This document shows positions 36,563-44,803 of a DNA stretch of 64,000 bases, in pieces. The stretch lies in assembly GCA_041390125.1 (NCBI GenBank), contig JAWKQN010000006.1:62001-126000 (forward strand), written 5' to 3'. Position 1 is the first letter of the stretch, and the number at the start of each line of letters is the position of its first letter. The DNA is from Gemmatimonadota bacterium. GTDB lineage: Bacteria; Gemmatimonadota; Gemmatimonadetes; Longimicrobiales; Gaopeijiaceae. Position numbers and translations under genes: made by a program. The notes under the pieces are model-generated. The model was not told the DNA's origin. It did no database searches and saw nothing but the letters and a program-made list of their open reading frames with translations.

Positions 36563-36608
36563 TCCTCGCCTGAGGAGGGTTCCGGCGGACGACACCGCCG
36601 GATGCACC

Positions 36609-36639
36609 ACGGCCCCGGTGGCGACGCCACCGGGGCCGT
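36609..36639 (+). terminator. Intrinsic terminator after the DUF2911 gene
   Basis: A 14-bp perfect stem (ACGGCCCCGGTGGC with GCCACCGGGGCCGT), a 3-nt loop, and TTCGTGTTCCT downstream on the plus strand. It lies between convergent genes and may also stop minus-strand reading from the DUF4097 operon, though that side has no T-run. Confidence 0.75.
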
Positions 36640-36667
36640 TCGTGTTCCTGCGACCGAACCTGCCGGT

Positions 36668-37711
36668 TCAGCGGCGTTGGATGCGGATGCCGCCGCTGCC
36701 GGTGTCGATCTGGATGGACCCGTCCCCGTCGCCGAGCACACCCCTGAGGTAGTCGCGCTCGGACCGCGTGATGCGGATGGGGAATTCGATGTCGATGCCC
36801 CCGCTGCCGGTGTCGAGCTCGAGCTCGGCGCCGGCGTCCTCGGGGAGCGTCACCGTGACGCCACCCGATCCCGTGTCCACCTCGAGCCGCTCCACGTCCG
36901 TGGTCAGGTCCAGACGGATGGAGCCACTCCCGGTGTCGACCACGACATCGCTGGCCGCCAGCGCTTCCATGGTGACCGAGCCCGATCCGGTGTCGAAGCG
37001 AGCCGAGCGCGTCTCCACGCTGCTGCCCCGGATCGTGCCGGACCCCGTGTCGATGTCCACGCGGGTGCCCGAGACGCCCTCGAGGTCGACCGACCCCGAC
37101 CCGGTGTCGACCACCACGTCTCCGCGCACCGACCGGATCTGCACGGCACCCGACCCGGTGTCGATGCTCAACGCGCCGGTGTGGTCGTCCACCTGCACCT
37201 CCGCGGCGCCCACGTCCACATGGAGGCCTCCCTCCAGCCCGTCCGCCGTGACGTCCCCCACGGCCACGAACAGGGCCACGTCCCGCCCCGCCGGCACCTC
37301 CACCCGCAGGTCGACCCAGGCCTCGAGACCGCGTCCGGACGAGCGTACCCGCACGCGGCGACCGCCGCGGCCCTCGTCGTAGAAGGTCCCGTCGTCGCGG
37401 ACGCGCACATCCGTGCTCCCCCGCCGACGCCCGTCGTAGATGATGTTGTCGTCCGGGTAGAGCACCCGCAGCGTCTCGCGTCCGTCCACGCGGCCGGACT
37501 CCACCTGCAGCTCGTCCGCGTCGCGGCCTCCGCGCACGAGGGTCACCCGGACCTCCGAGCCGCTCCCGCGCACGATCTCCGCGCGGCCGGCGAGGTTGTA
37601 GATGGCCACCTCCGGCCCGCCCAACGTGTAGCTCTCCTGCGCAACAAGCGGCATGGAGGCCGTCAGGCCCGCGGCCAGGGCGAGCAGCCCTCCCCTTCTC
37701 CAGTCCCCCAT
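36668..37711 (-). CDS. DUF4097-family beta-solenoid-like protein, DTGSG repeat type
   Basis: A 347-residue exported protein (signal LLALAAGLTASMPLVAQ). From about residue 155 to the end it carries eight DTGSG motifs roughly every 20 residues or more, each followed by a short strand (for example VVVDTGSGSVDLEGVSG). This is the repeating strand-turn pattern of DUF4097 proteins, which are predicted to form a right-handed beta-ladder. The role is unknown; an envelope-surface or adhesin-like function is often proposed. It is last of three paralogues downstream of an ECF sigma/anti-sigma pair, 20 nt after the middle one. Confidence 0.8.
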   Translation of the reverse strand: MGDWRRGGLLALAAGLTASMPLVAQESYTLGGPEVAIYNLAGRAEIVRGSGSEVRVTLVRGGRDADELQVESGRVDGRETLRVLYPDDNIIYDGRRRGSTDVRVRDDGTFYDEGRGGRRVRVRSSGRGLEAWVDLRVEVPAGRDVALFVAVGDVTADGLEGGLHVDVGAAEVQVDDHTGALSIDTGSGAVQIRSVRGDVVVDTGSGSVDLEGVSGTRVDIDTGSGTIRGSSVETRSARFDTGSGSVTMEALAASDVVVDTGSGSIRLDLTTDVERLEVDTGSGGVTVTLPEDAGAELELDTGSGGIDIEFPIRITRSERDYLRGVLGDGDGSIQIDTGSGGIRIQRR

Positions 37712-37731
37712 CGATGCTCTCCCCTCGACGC

Positions 37732-38646
37732 TCAGTGGATGCGGATCCGACCGTTGACCGTCTCGACCTCGACGCGCTCGCCGCCGGCACCGAGCAAGCC
37801 GCGGGCGTTGCGCTTGCCCTTGGACTGCAGCGTCACGGGCAGGTCGGAGGCGAAGCTTCCGTTCACCCAGGTGGCCTCGAGATCGGCGTTGGCCTCGTCC
37901 GGCAGATCCAGCTCGACAGCTCCGTTGACGGTGCTCACGTGCACGGGCCCCGAGAGGGCGGCGCCGAGCAGGCGGGCGCGGACCGACCCGTTCACGCTCT
38001 CGGCGCGCAGGCTGCCCTCGGACTCGATCTCGACGCTGCCGTTGACGGCGCTCGCCTCCACGTCGTCGATCCCGCCTTCGACCTCGATGCCGCCGTTGAC
38101 CGACGCGGCGGAGAAGCGCACGCCGTCCGGGACCTGGATGTCGAACTCGACCTGGACGTCCCGGTTGCGACCGCCCCTGCGGTTGCCGTCGTCACAGCCG
38201 TCCCAGGTGTCGTAGACGGCGCACACCGTGATGCCACCGGCATGCTCGCGCACCTCGACGCGCACGTCCGAGACGTCGCCGCTCCGACTGCGCTTGATGG
38301 CGTGCACCTCGACCTCCGATCCGTCGGTGGCCTGCGCGCGGATCTTCCCGTTCAGCCCACGCACCTCCACCACGTCTCCCTGGTCGAGGCGGCCGCTCCA
38401 CGCGAACTCGGCCTCTTCCGGCGCGCCCCGTTCGCGGGCCTGCTCCCGGACCTCGTAGACCACGTGCGCTTCGTGCGCTGCACCGTCGCCGCGATGGAAG
38501 ACGCGCTCCGCCACGGAGAACGCGGCGTGAGAGACGCGGTCCGCGGCCCAGAGCGCGCGCGTGCCCAGCGCGCTCTCGCGCAGGAGCCACACACTTCCCA
38601 TCAACGCCACGCCCAGCAGCACGGTCGTCCCGATCGATCTCCTCAT
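37732..38646 (-). CDS. DUF4097-family beta-solenoid-like protein, VNG repeat type
   Basis: A 304-residue protein with an N-terminal membrane or signal helix (IGTTVLLGVALMGSVWLL). The repeat region (about 110-304) has successive turns built on NG: GLNGKIR, SVNGGIE, AVNGSVE, SVNGSVR, TVNGAVE, WVNGSFA and TVNGRIR. It also contains a Cys pair (ITVCAVYDTWDGCDDGN). Function unknown. Its ATG overlaps the stop of the preceding paralogue by 4 nt with a strong GAGGAGGGG site. Confidence 0.8.
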   Translation of the reverse strand: MRRSIGTTVLLGVALMGSVWLLRESALGTRALWAADRVSHAAFSVAERVFHRGDGAAHEAHVVYEVREQARERGAPEEAEFAWSGRLDQGDVVEVRGLNGKIRAQATDGSEVEVHAIKRSRSGDVSDVRVEVREHAGGITVCAVYDTWDGCDDGNRRGGRNRDVQVEFDIQVPDGVRFSAASVNGGIEVEGGIDDVEASAVNGSVEIESEGSLRAESVNGSVRARLLGAALSGPVHVSTVNGAVELDLPDEANADLEATWVNGSFASDLPVTLQSKGKRNARGLLGAGGERVEVETVNGRIRIH

Positions 38647-39578
38647 CGTCCCCCTCCTCGGCTCAGCCTCTGGCTGTGGTTGGTCCGGTCCCCGCGGTCG
38701 CGCCCCTCCCGGTCGCTCTCCCCCCGAAGCCGTACGCGAACGTCTCCATCGAAGGTTTCGACCCGGAGCGAGGCTTCCCCTGCCCCGAGCCGGAACTCCA
38801 CCTCCGTCCCGCCCCTCATGCGCCGCACCTCCACCGGGAAGGTGGAGCTGAAGCTCCCATCCCGCGCCAGCGCCCGCACATCCACGGACGCGTCCCGCTC
38901 CAGCGCGAGCGCGATGTCACCATCGTGCGTGGTCAGCGCGGATCGACCCCCGGGCTCCAGCGTCCCCTCGAACCCGATGTCGCCGTCGATCGTGGCCACC
39001 TCGACACTGCCGGCCCGCACGTCGCGCAGGTCGATGTCCCCGTCCACGCTGTTCAGCACGAAGTCACCGACGGCGCGCCGGACCCGGATCTCGTTGTCCG
39101 GAGCGTCCACCTGGATCCGGCCGCGCACGTCCTCGATCCAGACGCCTCCATCCAGGGCCCGCACCGTCAGATCCCCATCGTGGTCGTGCACCCGCACGTC
39201 CCCTTCCTGGACGCGGATCTCGGCCTCCGACCTCAGGCCCCGCACCTCGACCTCCGCCTCGTTCCCGGTGATCCGGAGCGTCATCCACCGCGGCACGCGC
39301 ACGCGGTAGTCGCGGGGCACGTCCGCCGAGTGGCCGCGGGCGGCCCCCCGGATGCGGATCTCGTTGCCCGACCGGCTCACGCGCACGCTGCCTCCGGTGG
39401 GACGACCGCCATCGACGACGACCTCCAGCTCCCTGCCCTCCGTGCCGTCCACGTGGACCACGCCCCCGACGTCGCTGAGCAGAACATGCTCCCCGCGCTC
39501 GACGCGCAGGACCGTATCGGCGGGGCCGGAGACCAGCAGCGCGACCCCCAGCAGACCCGCCGTCAGCACGGCGCTCAC
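38643..39578 (-). CDS. DUF4097-family beta-solenoid-like protein, DGD repeat type
   Basis: A 311-residue protein with a short hydrophobic leader (VLTAGLLGVALLVSGPA). Turns are built on (D/E)GD or DGG: QEGDVRVH, HDGDLTVR, LDGGVWIE, VDGDIDLR, IDGDIGFE, HDGDIALA and FDGDVRVR. The tail is basic and Gly-rich. First of the three DUF4097 paralogues; its GTG lies 1 nt after the anti-sigma stop, so it is coupled to the sigma operon. Function unknown. Confidence 0.8.
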   Translation of the reverse strand: MSAVLTAGLLGVALLVSGPADTVLRVERGEHVLLSDVGGVVHVDGTEGRELEVVVDGGRPTGGSVRVSRSGNEIRIRGAARGHSADVPRDYRVRVPRWMTLRITGNEAEVEVRGLRSEAEIRVQEGDVRVHDHDGDLTVRALDGGVWIEDVRGRIQVDAPDNEIRVRRAVGDFVLNSVDGDIDLRDVRAGSVEVATIDGDIGFEGTLEPGGRSALTTHDGDIALALERDASVDVRALARDGSFSSTFPVEVRRMRGGTEVEFRLGAGEASLRVETFDGDVRVRLRGESDREGRDRGDRTNHSQRLSRGGGR

Positions 39579-39579
39579 G

Positions 39580-40254
39580 TCAGGAGCTCACCGTCAGGGC
39601 AGCCTCGAGGTAGCGCACCTTGCGCCGGTAGGTCCCCTCCAGGTGCGAGCGCAGGTAGTCGTCGGACGGGTCGTCGGCGAGCGCGGCCTGGCTCTCGGCG
39701 ATGGCCCGGTCGATCACCTCGAGGTTGCGCCGCACCACGCGCAGGGTCTCCGGCGCGAGGATGTCCTCGGCGCCCGCCAGCGCGGCCTCCAGCCGGGCCA
39801 GCTCCTCGGACAGCTCGGGCGGCGCGGCCGCGTCCACGGAAACCGGAACGGCCGCCGGGGCGGACTGCAGCACGGGCGTGGGCGCGGCCGCGCGCGTGCC
39901 GTCGGGTGCGGAGCGGCCGAACGCGACCCAGGTGCCGAGCCCGCCGGTGACCAGGAAGGCCAACGAGGCCGCCAGCGCCTGCGGGATGGACAGACGGAGC
40001 TGGGCGCGCCGCGGGCGCAGCGGCACCACGGGCTCGGGAGCCCGCGGCGCCAGACGCGCGCGCAGCTCGGGCCACAGATCGCGCGGTGGCTCCAGCGGCG
40101 GCAACGCGCTGGCGCGCGCGCGGATGAGCTCCAGGTCCGCCAGGACCTCGCGACACTCGGCGCACCCGCGCAGGTGGGCCGCGACCGCGCTCGCCTGGGC
40201 GGGAGGAAGCGTGCCGGCCATGTGCTCGGACAGCAGGTCCGTGACGTGGCTCAT
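39580..40254 (-). CDS. Anti-sigma factor with zinc-finger (zf-HC2) domain
   Basis: A 224-residue membrane protein. The N-terminal zinc motif HLRGCAECREVL (H-x3-C-x2-C) is the anti-sigma ASD. A TM helix (LSIPQALAASLAFLVTGGLGTWVAF) sits at about 97-121. The extracytoplasmic part has an alpha-helical region (ELARLEAALAGAEDIL) that may sense a signal. The ATG at 40254 overlaps the sigma-factor stop by 4 nt, the standard coupling of such pairs. Confidence 0.87.
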   Translation of the reverse strand: MSHVTDLLSEHMAGTLPPAQASAVAAHLRGCAECREVLADLELIRARASALPPLEPPRDLWPELRARLAPRAPEPVVPLRPRRAQLRLSIPQALAASLAFLVTGGLGTWVAFGRSAPDGTRAAAPTPVLQSAPAAVPVSVDAAAPPELSEELARLEAALAGAEDILAPETLRVVRRNLEVIDRAIAESQAALADDPSDDYLRSHLEGTYRRKVRYLEAALTVSS

Positions 40255-40787
40255 GCGCGCCCTCCCAGCCATTCCCGGAGCATCATCCTCGCCCGGTGCA
40301 GCTGCGACTTGGAGGTTCCCACCGAGATGCTCATCTGCCCCGCGATCTCCTCGTGTGTCCAGCCCTCGACATCGTACAGCACGAACACCTGCCGCGCCCC
40401 CTGGGGCAGCGTGTCGATCGCCCGCTCGAGGTCGATCGCCAGTCCCACCGAAACCCGGCGACCGGGCGTCCGGTCCCCGTCCACCGCTCCGCCATCGTGG
40501 CGTCGACGCCGGGCCAGCTGCTCCCGCCGCCCCAGGATGTGGTTGACCGCCAGGCGGTGCAGCCAGGTCCCGAAGCGGGAGCGCCCCTGGAACGTCGGCA
40601 GCTTCTCCCAGGCCCGCACGAAGACCTCCTGCGTGAGATCCTCGGCGTGCTCTTCACCGGCGAGGCGGCAGGCCAGCCCGAAGACGCGCGCCACCGAGCA
40701 CCGATACAGGCGCTCGAAGGCCTCCGGGTCGCCGTCCCGTGCCCGGGTGACGTCCCGCTCCTCGTCGCTGACGGCGTTCGGCCGCAC
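40251..40787 (-). CDS. ECF-type RNA polymerase sigma factor
   Basis: A 178-residue sigma factor. Region 2 has AFERLYRCSVARVFGLACRL and the segment AEDLTQEVFVRAW; region 4 has TLPQGARQVFVLYDVEGW and HEEIAGQMSISVGTSKSQLH. It should direct transcription of its own operon and of unknown distant genes. The start is unsettled: a GTG at 40787 gives a normal-length protein, while a GTG at 40895 would add 36 residues without homology. The anti-sigma gene overlaps its stop. Confidence 0.9.
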   Translation of the reverse strand: MRPNAVSDEERDVTRARDGDPEAFERLYRCSVARVFGLACRLAGEEHAEDLTQEVFVRAWEKLPTFQGRSRFGTWLHRLAVNHILGRREQLARRRRHDGGAVDGDRTPGRRVSVGLAIDLERAIDTLPQGARQVFVLYDVEGWTHEEIAGQMSISVGTSKSQLHRARMMLREWLGGRA

Positions 40788-41007
40788 GTCCAGTAGCGAA
40801 TCCCCCGGTCCGGTCTCGACGTATGGGACAGGCGGAAGGGCCCGATGGTTGGAAGTCCACCCCCGGCTTCGGTGTCTCCGACAGCCCTTCCCCACCCTTG
40901 ACGGGTTGCCCTACGTCCTGGCAGCCTCCGGCGTGTCACGCGGAGGGCGGGCGGACGGATTCCGCGCTCGGGTGCGCACCTGTCCCTGGAGGGAGTGTTC
41001 GGGTCCC

Positions 41008-41337
41008 ATGCAGATCCTACCGGTCGACCTCACCAGCCTCGTCGCGGTCATCCTCGGCATCAGCATCGTGCTCGTGCCGGTGATCGGCCTGACGGCCCGC
41101 TTCGCGTTGAAGCCCACGGTCGAGGCCCTCTCCCGGTTCTTCGAGGGCAAGGGCCGCGATGAGGCCCTGGCGCTCCTGGAGCGGCGCTGCGCCCTGCTGG
41201 AGAGCCAGCTGGAGGCCATGGAAGCGGACGTGCATCGCCTGAAGGAAGGCGCGGAGTTCGAGCGCCAGCTCGCCAGTGGAGGGACGGTCCGTCCGCCCCT
41301 CTCGTCCGGATCCGCATCGCGGCCCACGCAGGGGTGA
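41008..41337 (+). CDS. Small membrane protein with coiled coil, function unknown
   Basis: A 109-residue protein. One TM helix (LVAVILGISIVLVPVIGLTARF, about 11-32) is followed by a charged helical segment (EALALLERRCALLESQLEAM) predicted to coil, then a disordered tail. This shape recalls phage-shock or FlxA-like small proteins but no family is recognised. Its stop overlaps the GTG of the next gene, so the two are coupled. A GGAGGGAG lies 13 or more nt upstream. Confidence 0.65.
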   Translation: MQILPVDLTSLVAVILGISIVLVPVIGLTARFALKPTVEALSRFFEGKGRDEALALLERRCALLESQLEAMEADVHRLKEGAEFERQLASGGTVRPPLSSGSASRPTQG

Positions 41338-42092
41338 GCGTCGAGATCATCGCGCACCGGGGCTACTCGGCGCGCGCCCCCGAGAACACGCGCTCCGCGC
41401 TGGAGCGGGCGTTGGAGGCCGGTGCGACCGCGCTCGAGTGGGACATCCAGCGGTCCGCCGACGGCGTCCCCATGGTCGTCCACGACGAGACCCTGGAGCG
41501 CACCACCAACGGCCGGGGTCGGGTGGATGCGCAGACCGCCGCCGCGCTCGGTCGGTTGGACGCCGGCAGCTGGTTCGCCCCCGAGTTCGCCGGCGAGCCC
41601 TTGCCGACGCTCGGCGCGGTCCTGGACGCGGTCGGACCCCGCGCGCACCGGCTCTATCCCGAGATCAAGCGGGGCGCGACCCCGGCGGAGGTGGACCGGA
41701 TCCTGGCCGAGGTCGAGGAGCGCGGCCTGATCACGCGCACCGTGTTCATCTCCATGGATTGGGATGCGCTCGACCGCATCCAGGCGCGCGCCCCGGACGC
41801 CTGGGTGGGCTACATCGTCGAGGCGGCCGAGCGCTACGCGCCGGCGCTGGCGCACGTGCGGGAACGGCCGCGTGCGCTGCTGGACCCGGACTGGCGGATC
41901 GTCCTCGCCGAAGCGGCCGTCACCGAGCAGGTGCGCGCCGCGGGGGTGCCGCTCGCGGTCTGGACGGTGAACGACCCGGCCGACGCCGAGCGTCTGGCCG
42001 CGGCGGGGGTCACGCGCTTCACCACGAACGAGGTGGAGCGGCTGCTGGACTGGGCGGCGCGGCGGGAATCCGCGGGCGCGGCCCCGCGGTAG
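41334..42092 (+). CDS. Glycerophosphodiester phosphodiesterase
   Basis: A 252-residue GDPD-family TIM barrel that releases sn-glycerol 3-phosphate and an alcohol from glycerophosphodiesters. The motifs are IIAHRGYSARAPENT (catalytic His and Glu), EWDIQRSADGVPMVVHD (acidic pair and second His) and the C-terminal VWTVNDPADAERL with FTTNEVERL. There is no signal peptide, so it is cytosolic (UgpQ-like). The GTG start overlaps the upstream small-protein stop by 3 nt. Confidence 0.93.
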   Translation: MSVEIIAHRGYSARAPENTRSALERALEAGATALEWDIQRSADGVPMVVHDETLERTTNGRGRVDAQTAAALGRLDAGSWFAPEFAGEPLPTLGAVLDAVGPRAHRLYPEIKRGATPAEVDRILAEVEERGLITRTVFISMDWDALDRIQARAPDAWVGYIVEAAERYAPALAHVRERPRALLDPDWRIVLAEAAVTEQVRAAGVPLAVWTVNDPADAERLAAAGVTRFTTNEVERLLDWAARRESAGAAPR

Positions 42093-42123
42093 CGGTCGAG
42101 GGCCCGACCGAGGGGCTTCCGCG

Positions 42124-44001
42124 CTACTGCACGCCCCCCACCCCCGGCACACCTCCGAAGAGCGCGCCGGACGGCACCTGGGGCACCGTCCCGGCGATCG
42201 CCGGCAGCGTGAACAGGAAGCGGGTCCCTTCCCCGGGTGTGCTCTCCACCCAGATGCGGCCCTGGTGCGCCTCCACGATGCCCTTGGCGATGGAGAGTCC
42301 CAGCCCGGCGCCACCGTGTCCCTCCGACAGCTGCCAGAAACGGTCGAAGATGCGGTCGATCTGCTCCGGCGGGATCCCCACGCCGGTGTCGGCGACCTCG
42401 AAGACCACCTCGCCGTCCCCCGTCGCGCTCCGGATCCGGATGCGGCCGCCTTCCGGCGTGAACTTGATCGCGTTGCCCAGCAGGTTGGAGAACACCTGCA
42501 GCACGCGGTTGCGGTCTGCGTTGACGTGCGGGAGCACGCCCTCCACGTGTTGCTCGATGACGATGCCCTTCTGGCTCGCGAGCGAGCGCGCCTGGGCGAG
42601 CGCATCCTCCATCATCGGGCCCACGGGGCTGGGCGTGGGATGGACGGGCAGCGTACCGGTCTCGATGCGGGAGATGTCGAGGAGGTCGCGGATGAGCTCC
42701 TCCATGTGCTTGGCCTGTCGCTTGATGACGACGAGCTGCTCGCGTCGCTTGTCCTCCGGGAGCGGCACCTCCAGCAGCAGATCCGCGGCGATGTAGATGG
42801 TGCCGACCGGGTTGCGCAGGTCGTGCGAGACCACGCCCACGATCTCGTCCCGGGCCCGCACGGCTTCGCGCAGCGCGCTCTCGGCCTCCCGGATCTCCGT
42901 CAGGTCCACGAAGCTCAGCACCGCGCCGCGTACCTCGCGGCCGTCGATCATGGGACGGCAGGAGATCTTGGCGGGGAACCAGGAGCCGTCCTTGCGCTGC
43001 AGCTCGGCGTCCGTGGTGAAGGAGGCGTTGCCCGAGTCCAGCGCCTTGCGGAACAGGTGGGGCGAATCGACCCCGTCGCCGAAGGCCAGCTCGTCCAGAT
43101 CCATGCCGAGCACGCTGCGCGGCGGTCGGCCCAACATCTCGGCGGCGGCGCGGTTGATGAACGTGCAGCGTCCATCCAGGTCCATTCCCAGCACGCCGTC
43201 GGCGGTGGCGCGCAGCACCGCGTCCGTCTCGCGGCGTGCGAGCACCGCGTCTCCCCGCCGTCCGTCCGCCTCCCGCGCGAGTCGGCGCAGGCGGCCGGCC
43301 ACCAGACCCACGGCGGCGATGGCCAGCAATGCTGCGAACAGCCCCGCGATGACCAGGCCGGAGGTGATCCGCTGCTGCAGGGCGTCCGATTGCGCCACCT
43401 GGGACCGGTAGGCCGCGACCCGCTCGCCGAAGGCCTCGTTCAGCCGTTGCGAGGCGTTGAGGAGGCCGTCGTAGTGCGACTGCTCCGTCCCCACCCGCGG
43501 CAACCACTCCTGCAGGCCGATGTCGCCCGCCAGGAGCGGCAGGTGGTGGAGGTGCCAGTCCTCGGCGCGGTCCCACAGCTCGGTGAGGCGCAACTCGAGC
43601 TGCTCGTCGGGCTGACCGAGCTGCTCGGGCAACCGGACCTCGAGGAGCTGCTGCAGCTCCTGGAAGCGCGCCGCGGCGGTGGCCCGCTCGTTCTCGTAGG
43701 CGTCGCGGATACGGCGCCGCTCGACCGCGCTCTGGGTCTGCTGGAACGCCTGCACGCGGGAGAACGCCCGCACCTGCGCGACGTGGAACTGCCAGGCCAG
43801 CTCCTGGGCGGGCTCGTAGATCTCGCCCACCAGGTCCGCGAAGGGCGTCAGCCGCTTGGAGAGCTGGACCGGAACCAGGCCCAGCGCCAGGAGGAGGACC
43901 ACGAGGAACGCCAACAGGGCGTGCGTGGCCCGTTCGCTACGACGGTTCTCCGTCTCGGCGAGAGGGGTGGGTCCGGAGTTGTCGCCCTGGGACCTGGGCA
44001 T
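42124..44001 (-). CDS. PAS-containing sensor histidine kinase
   Basis: A 625-residue membrane kinase. TM1 is at about 28-50 (LLAFLVVLLLALGLVPVQL) and TM2 at about 225-248 (GLVIAGLFAALLAIAAVGLV). Between them lies a helical extracytoplasmic region of CHASE3-like look. A PAS domain (about 260-375, ADGVLGMDLDGRCTFINRAA), a HisKA domain with H-box VVSHDLRNPVGTIY, and HATPase_c with NLLGNAIKFTPEGG, DTGVGIPPEQ and GGAGLGLSIAKG follow. No response regulator is adjacent, so it is an orphan; it lies downstream of the SusCD genes on the same strand. Confidence 0.92.
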   Translation of the reverse strand: MPRSQGDNSGPTPLAETENRRSERATHALLAFLVVLLLALGLVPVQLSKRLTPFADLVGEIYEPAQELAWQFHVAQVRAFSRVQAFQQTQSAVERRRIRDAYENERATAAARFQELQQLLEVRLPEQLGQPDEQLELRLTELWDRAEDWHLHHLPLLAGDIGLQEWLPRVGTEQSHYDGLLNASQRLNEAFGERVAAYRSQVAQSDALQQRITSGLVIAGLFAALLAIAAVGLVAGRLRRLAREADGRRGDAVLARRETDAVLRATADGVLGMDLDGRCTFINRAAAEMLGRPPRSVLGMDLDELAFGDGVDSPHLFRKALDSGNASFTTDAELQRKDGSWFPAKISCRPMIDGREVRGAVLSFVDLTEIREAESALREAVRARDEIVGVVSHDLRNPVGTIYIAADLLLEVPLPEDKRREQLVVIKRQAKHMEELIRDLLDISRIETGTLPVHPTPSPVGPMMEDALAQARSLASQKGIVIEQHVEGVLPHVNADRNRVLQVFSNLLGNAIKFTPEGGRIRIRSATGDGEVVFEVADTGVGIPPEQIDRIFDRFWQLSEGHGGAGLGLSIAKGIVEAHQGRIWVESTPGEGTRFLFTLPAIAGTVPQVPSGALFGGVPGVGGVQ

Positions 44002-44192
44002 TCATCCATCCGCTGGAGACGCGGCACCTACCCGCTGGAAACCTATGCTGCCTGCGGCCCCGGGGCATCCCCACCGGACCGGGCACTGCGCCTGTACCGC
44101 GCACGCGGCGGTGAGATCCCCGACGCCACGGAGGACGGGACCCGGCCGGGCACGCATACGGCTCGCCCCGACCGGCACCGCTGGATCCTGTC

Positions 44193-44681
44193 CTAGCGGT
44201 GGAGCGTGAAGAGGGGGATCCGCAGGTCCGAGTTCTCGCCGGGCCCCTCACCGGGGCCACCTTCACTGCTGCCCTCGGTCACGGACAGGATCACGACGGT
44301 CGCGACCGCGCCTACCGCGGCCAGCAGCCCGGTCCGGGCCCAGCTGAAGCGCTTCTCCTCCACGGTGCGGATGCCGTCCCACGGCACCGACACGAAGGTG
44401 TTGAAGCGCGCCGTGGACGCGGGGGTGCTGCCCCGACTGGGGATCGTGAGCGGCAGGCCGGCCGAGCCGTTCTCGGCGGCTGTCACCCTCCCTTCGACCC
44501 GCTGCGTGAGCTCGCCGATGGCCTCCGCCTGACGGGCGGCCTCCTCCGGCGTGAGCGTCACGCGCACCGCCGTGCCTTCGGACACGGCACGCGCATCCAC
44601 GGGCACGAAGGTCTGACAGGCTCCCACGCTGCCCGCGAGCAGCACGCCCACCGCCGTCCTACGCACGAACGAACGCTGCAT
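44193..44681 (-). CDS. Small lipoprotein with C-terminal membrane segment, function unknown
   Basis: A 162-residue protein. The signal peptide ends in a lipobox (LLAGSVGAC). The mature part has a helical stretch (EEAARQAEAIGELTQRVEGR), a beta-type middle, a hydrophobic helix (GLLAAVGAVATVVILSV) and a Gly/Glu-rich end. No family is recognised. It lies between susD and the histidine kinase on the same strand, behind a strong hairpin, so it may be transcribed apart from susCD. The 191 nt to the kinase start show no clear promoter. Confidence 0.6.
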   Translation of the reverse strand: MQRSFVRRTAVGVLLAGSVGACQTFVPVDARAVSEGTAVRVTLTPEEAARQAEAIGELTQRVEGRVTAAENGSAGLPLTIPSRGSTPASTARFNTFVSVPWDGIRTVEEKRFSWARTGLLAAVGAVATVVILSVTEGSSEGGPGEGPGENSDLRIPLFTLHR

Positions 44682-44746
44682 CCTTGGCTCTCCTGCTCCT
44701 CGGTTCGCCCCCCCGCTGCAACGATCCACGGGGGGCGGTTGCGACG

Positions 44747-44775
44747 GCGGGGGCGGCCGGATCGGCCGCCCCCGC
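44747..44775 (-). terminator. Hairpin after susD (possible terminator)
   Basis: A 13-bp perfect GC stem (GCGGGGGCGGCCG with CGGCCGCCCCCGC) and a 3-nt loop, 29 nt past the susD stop. A second small stem (TGACCGC / GCGGTCA, 44791-44806) overlaps the stop codon. There is no T-run, so it may stabilise the mRNA end instead of terminating. Confidence 0.45.
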
Positions 44776-44803
44776 GTCTGCTACACGCCGTGACCGCTTG
44801 CGG

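Noticed and set aside
36668..39578. Reading the repeated DTGSG/VNG/DGD DNA as a CRISPR or satellite repeat
   Set aside because: The repeats are in frame within intact coding sequences, diverge at codon level and lack identical repeats with unique spacers.
40788..40895. N-terminal extension of the ECF sigma factor to the GTG at 40895
   Set aside because: The added 36 residues have no sigma-factor similarity, and the shorter form has the usual family length. The choice is not certain.
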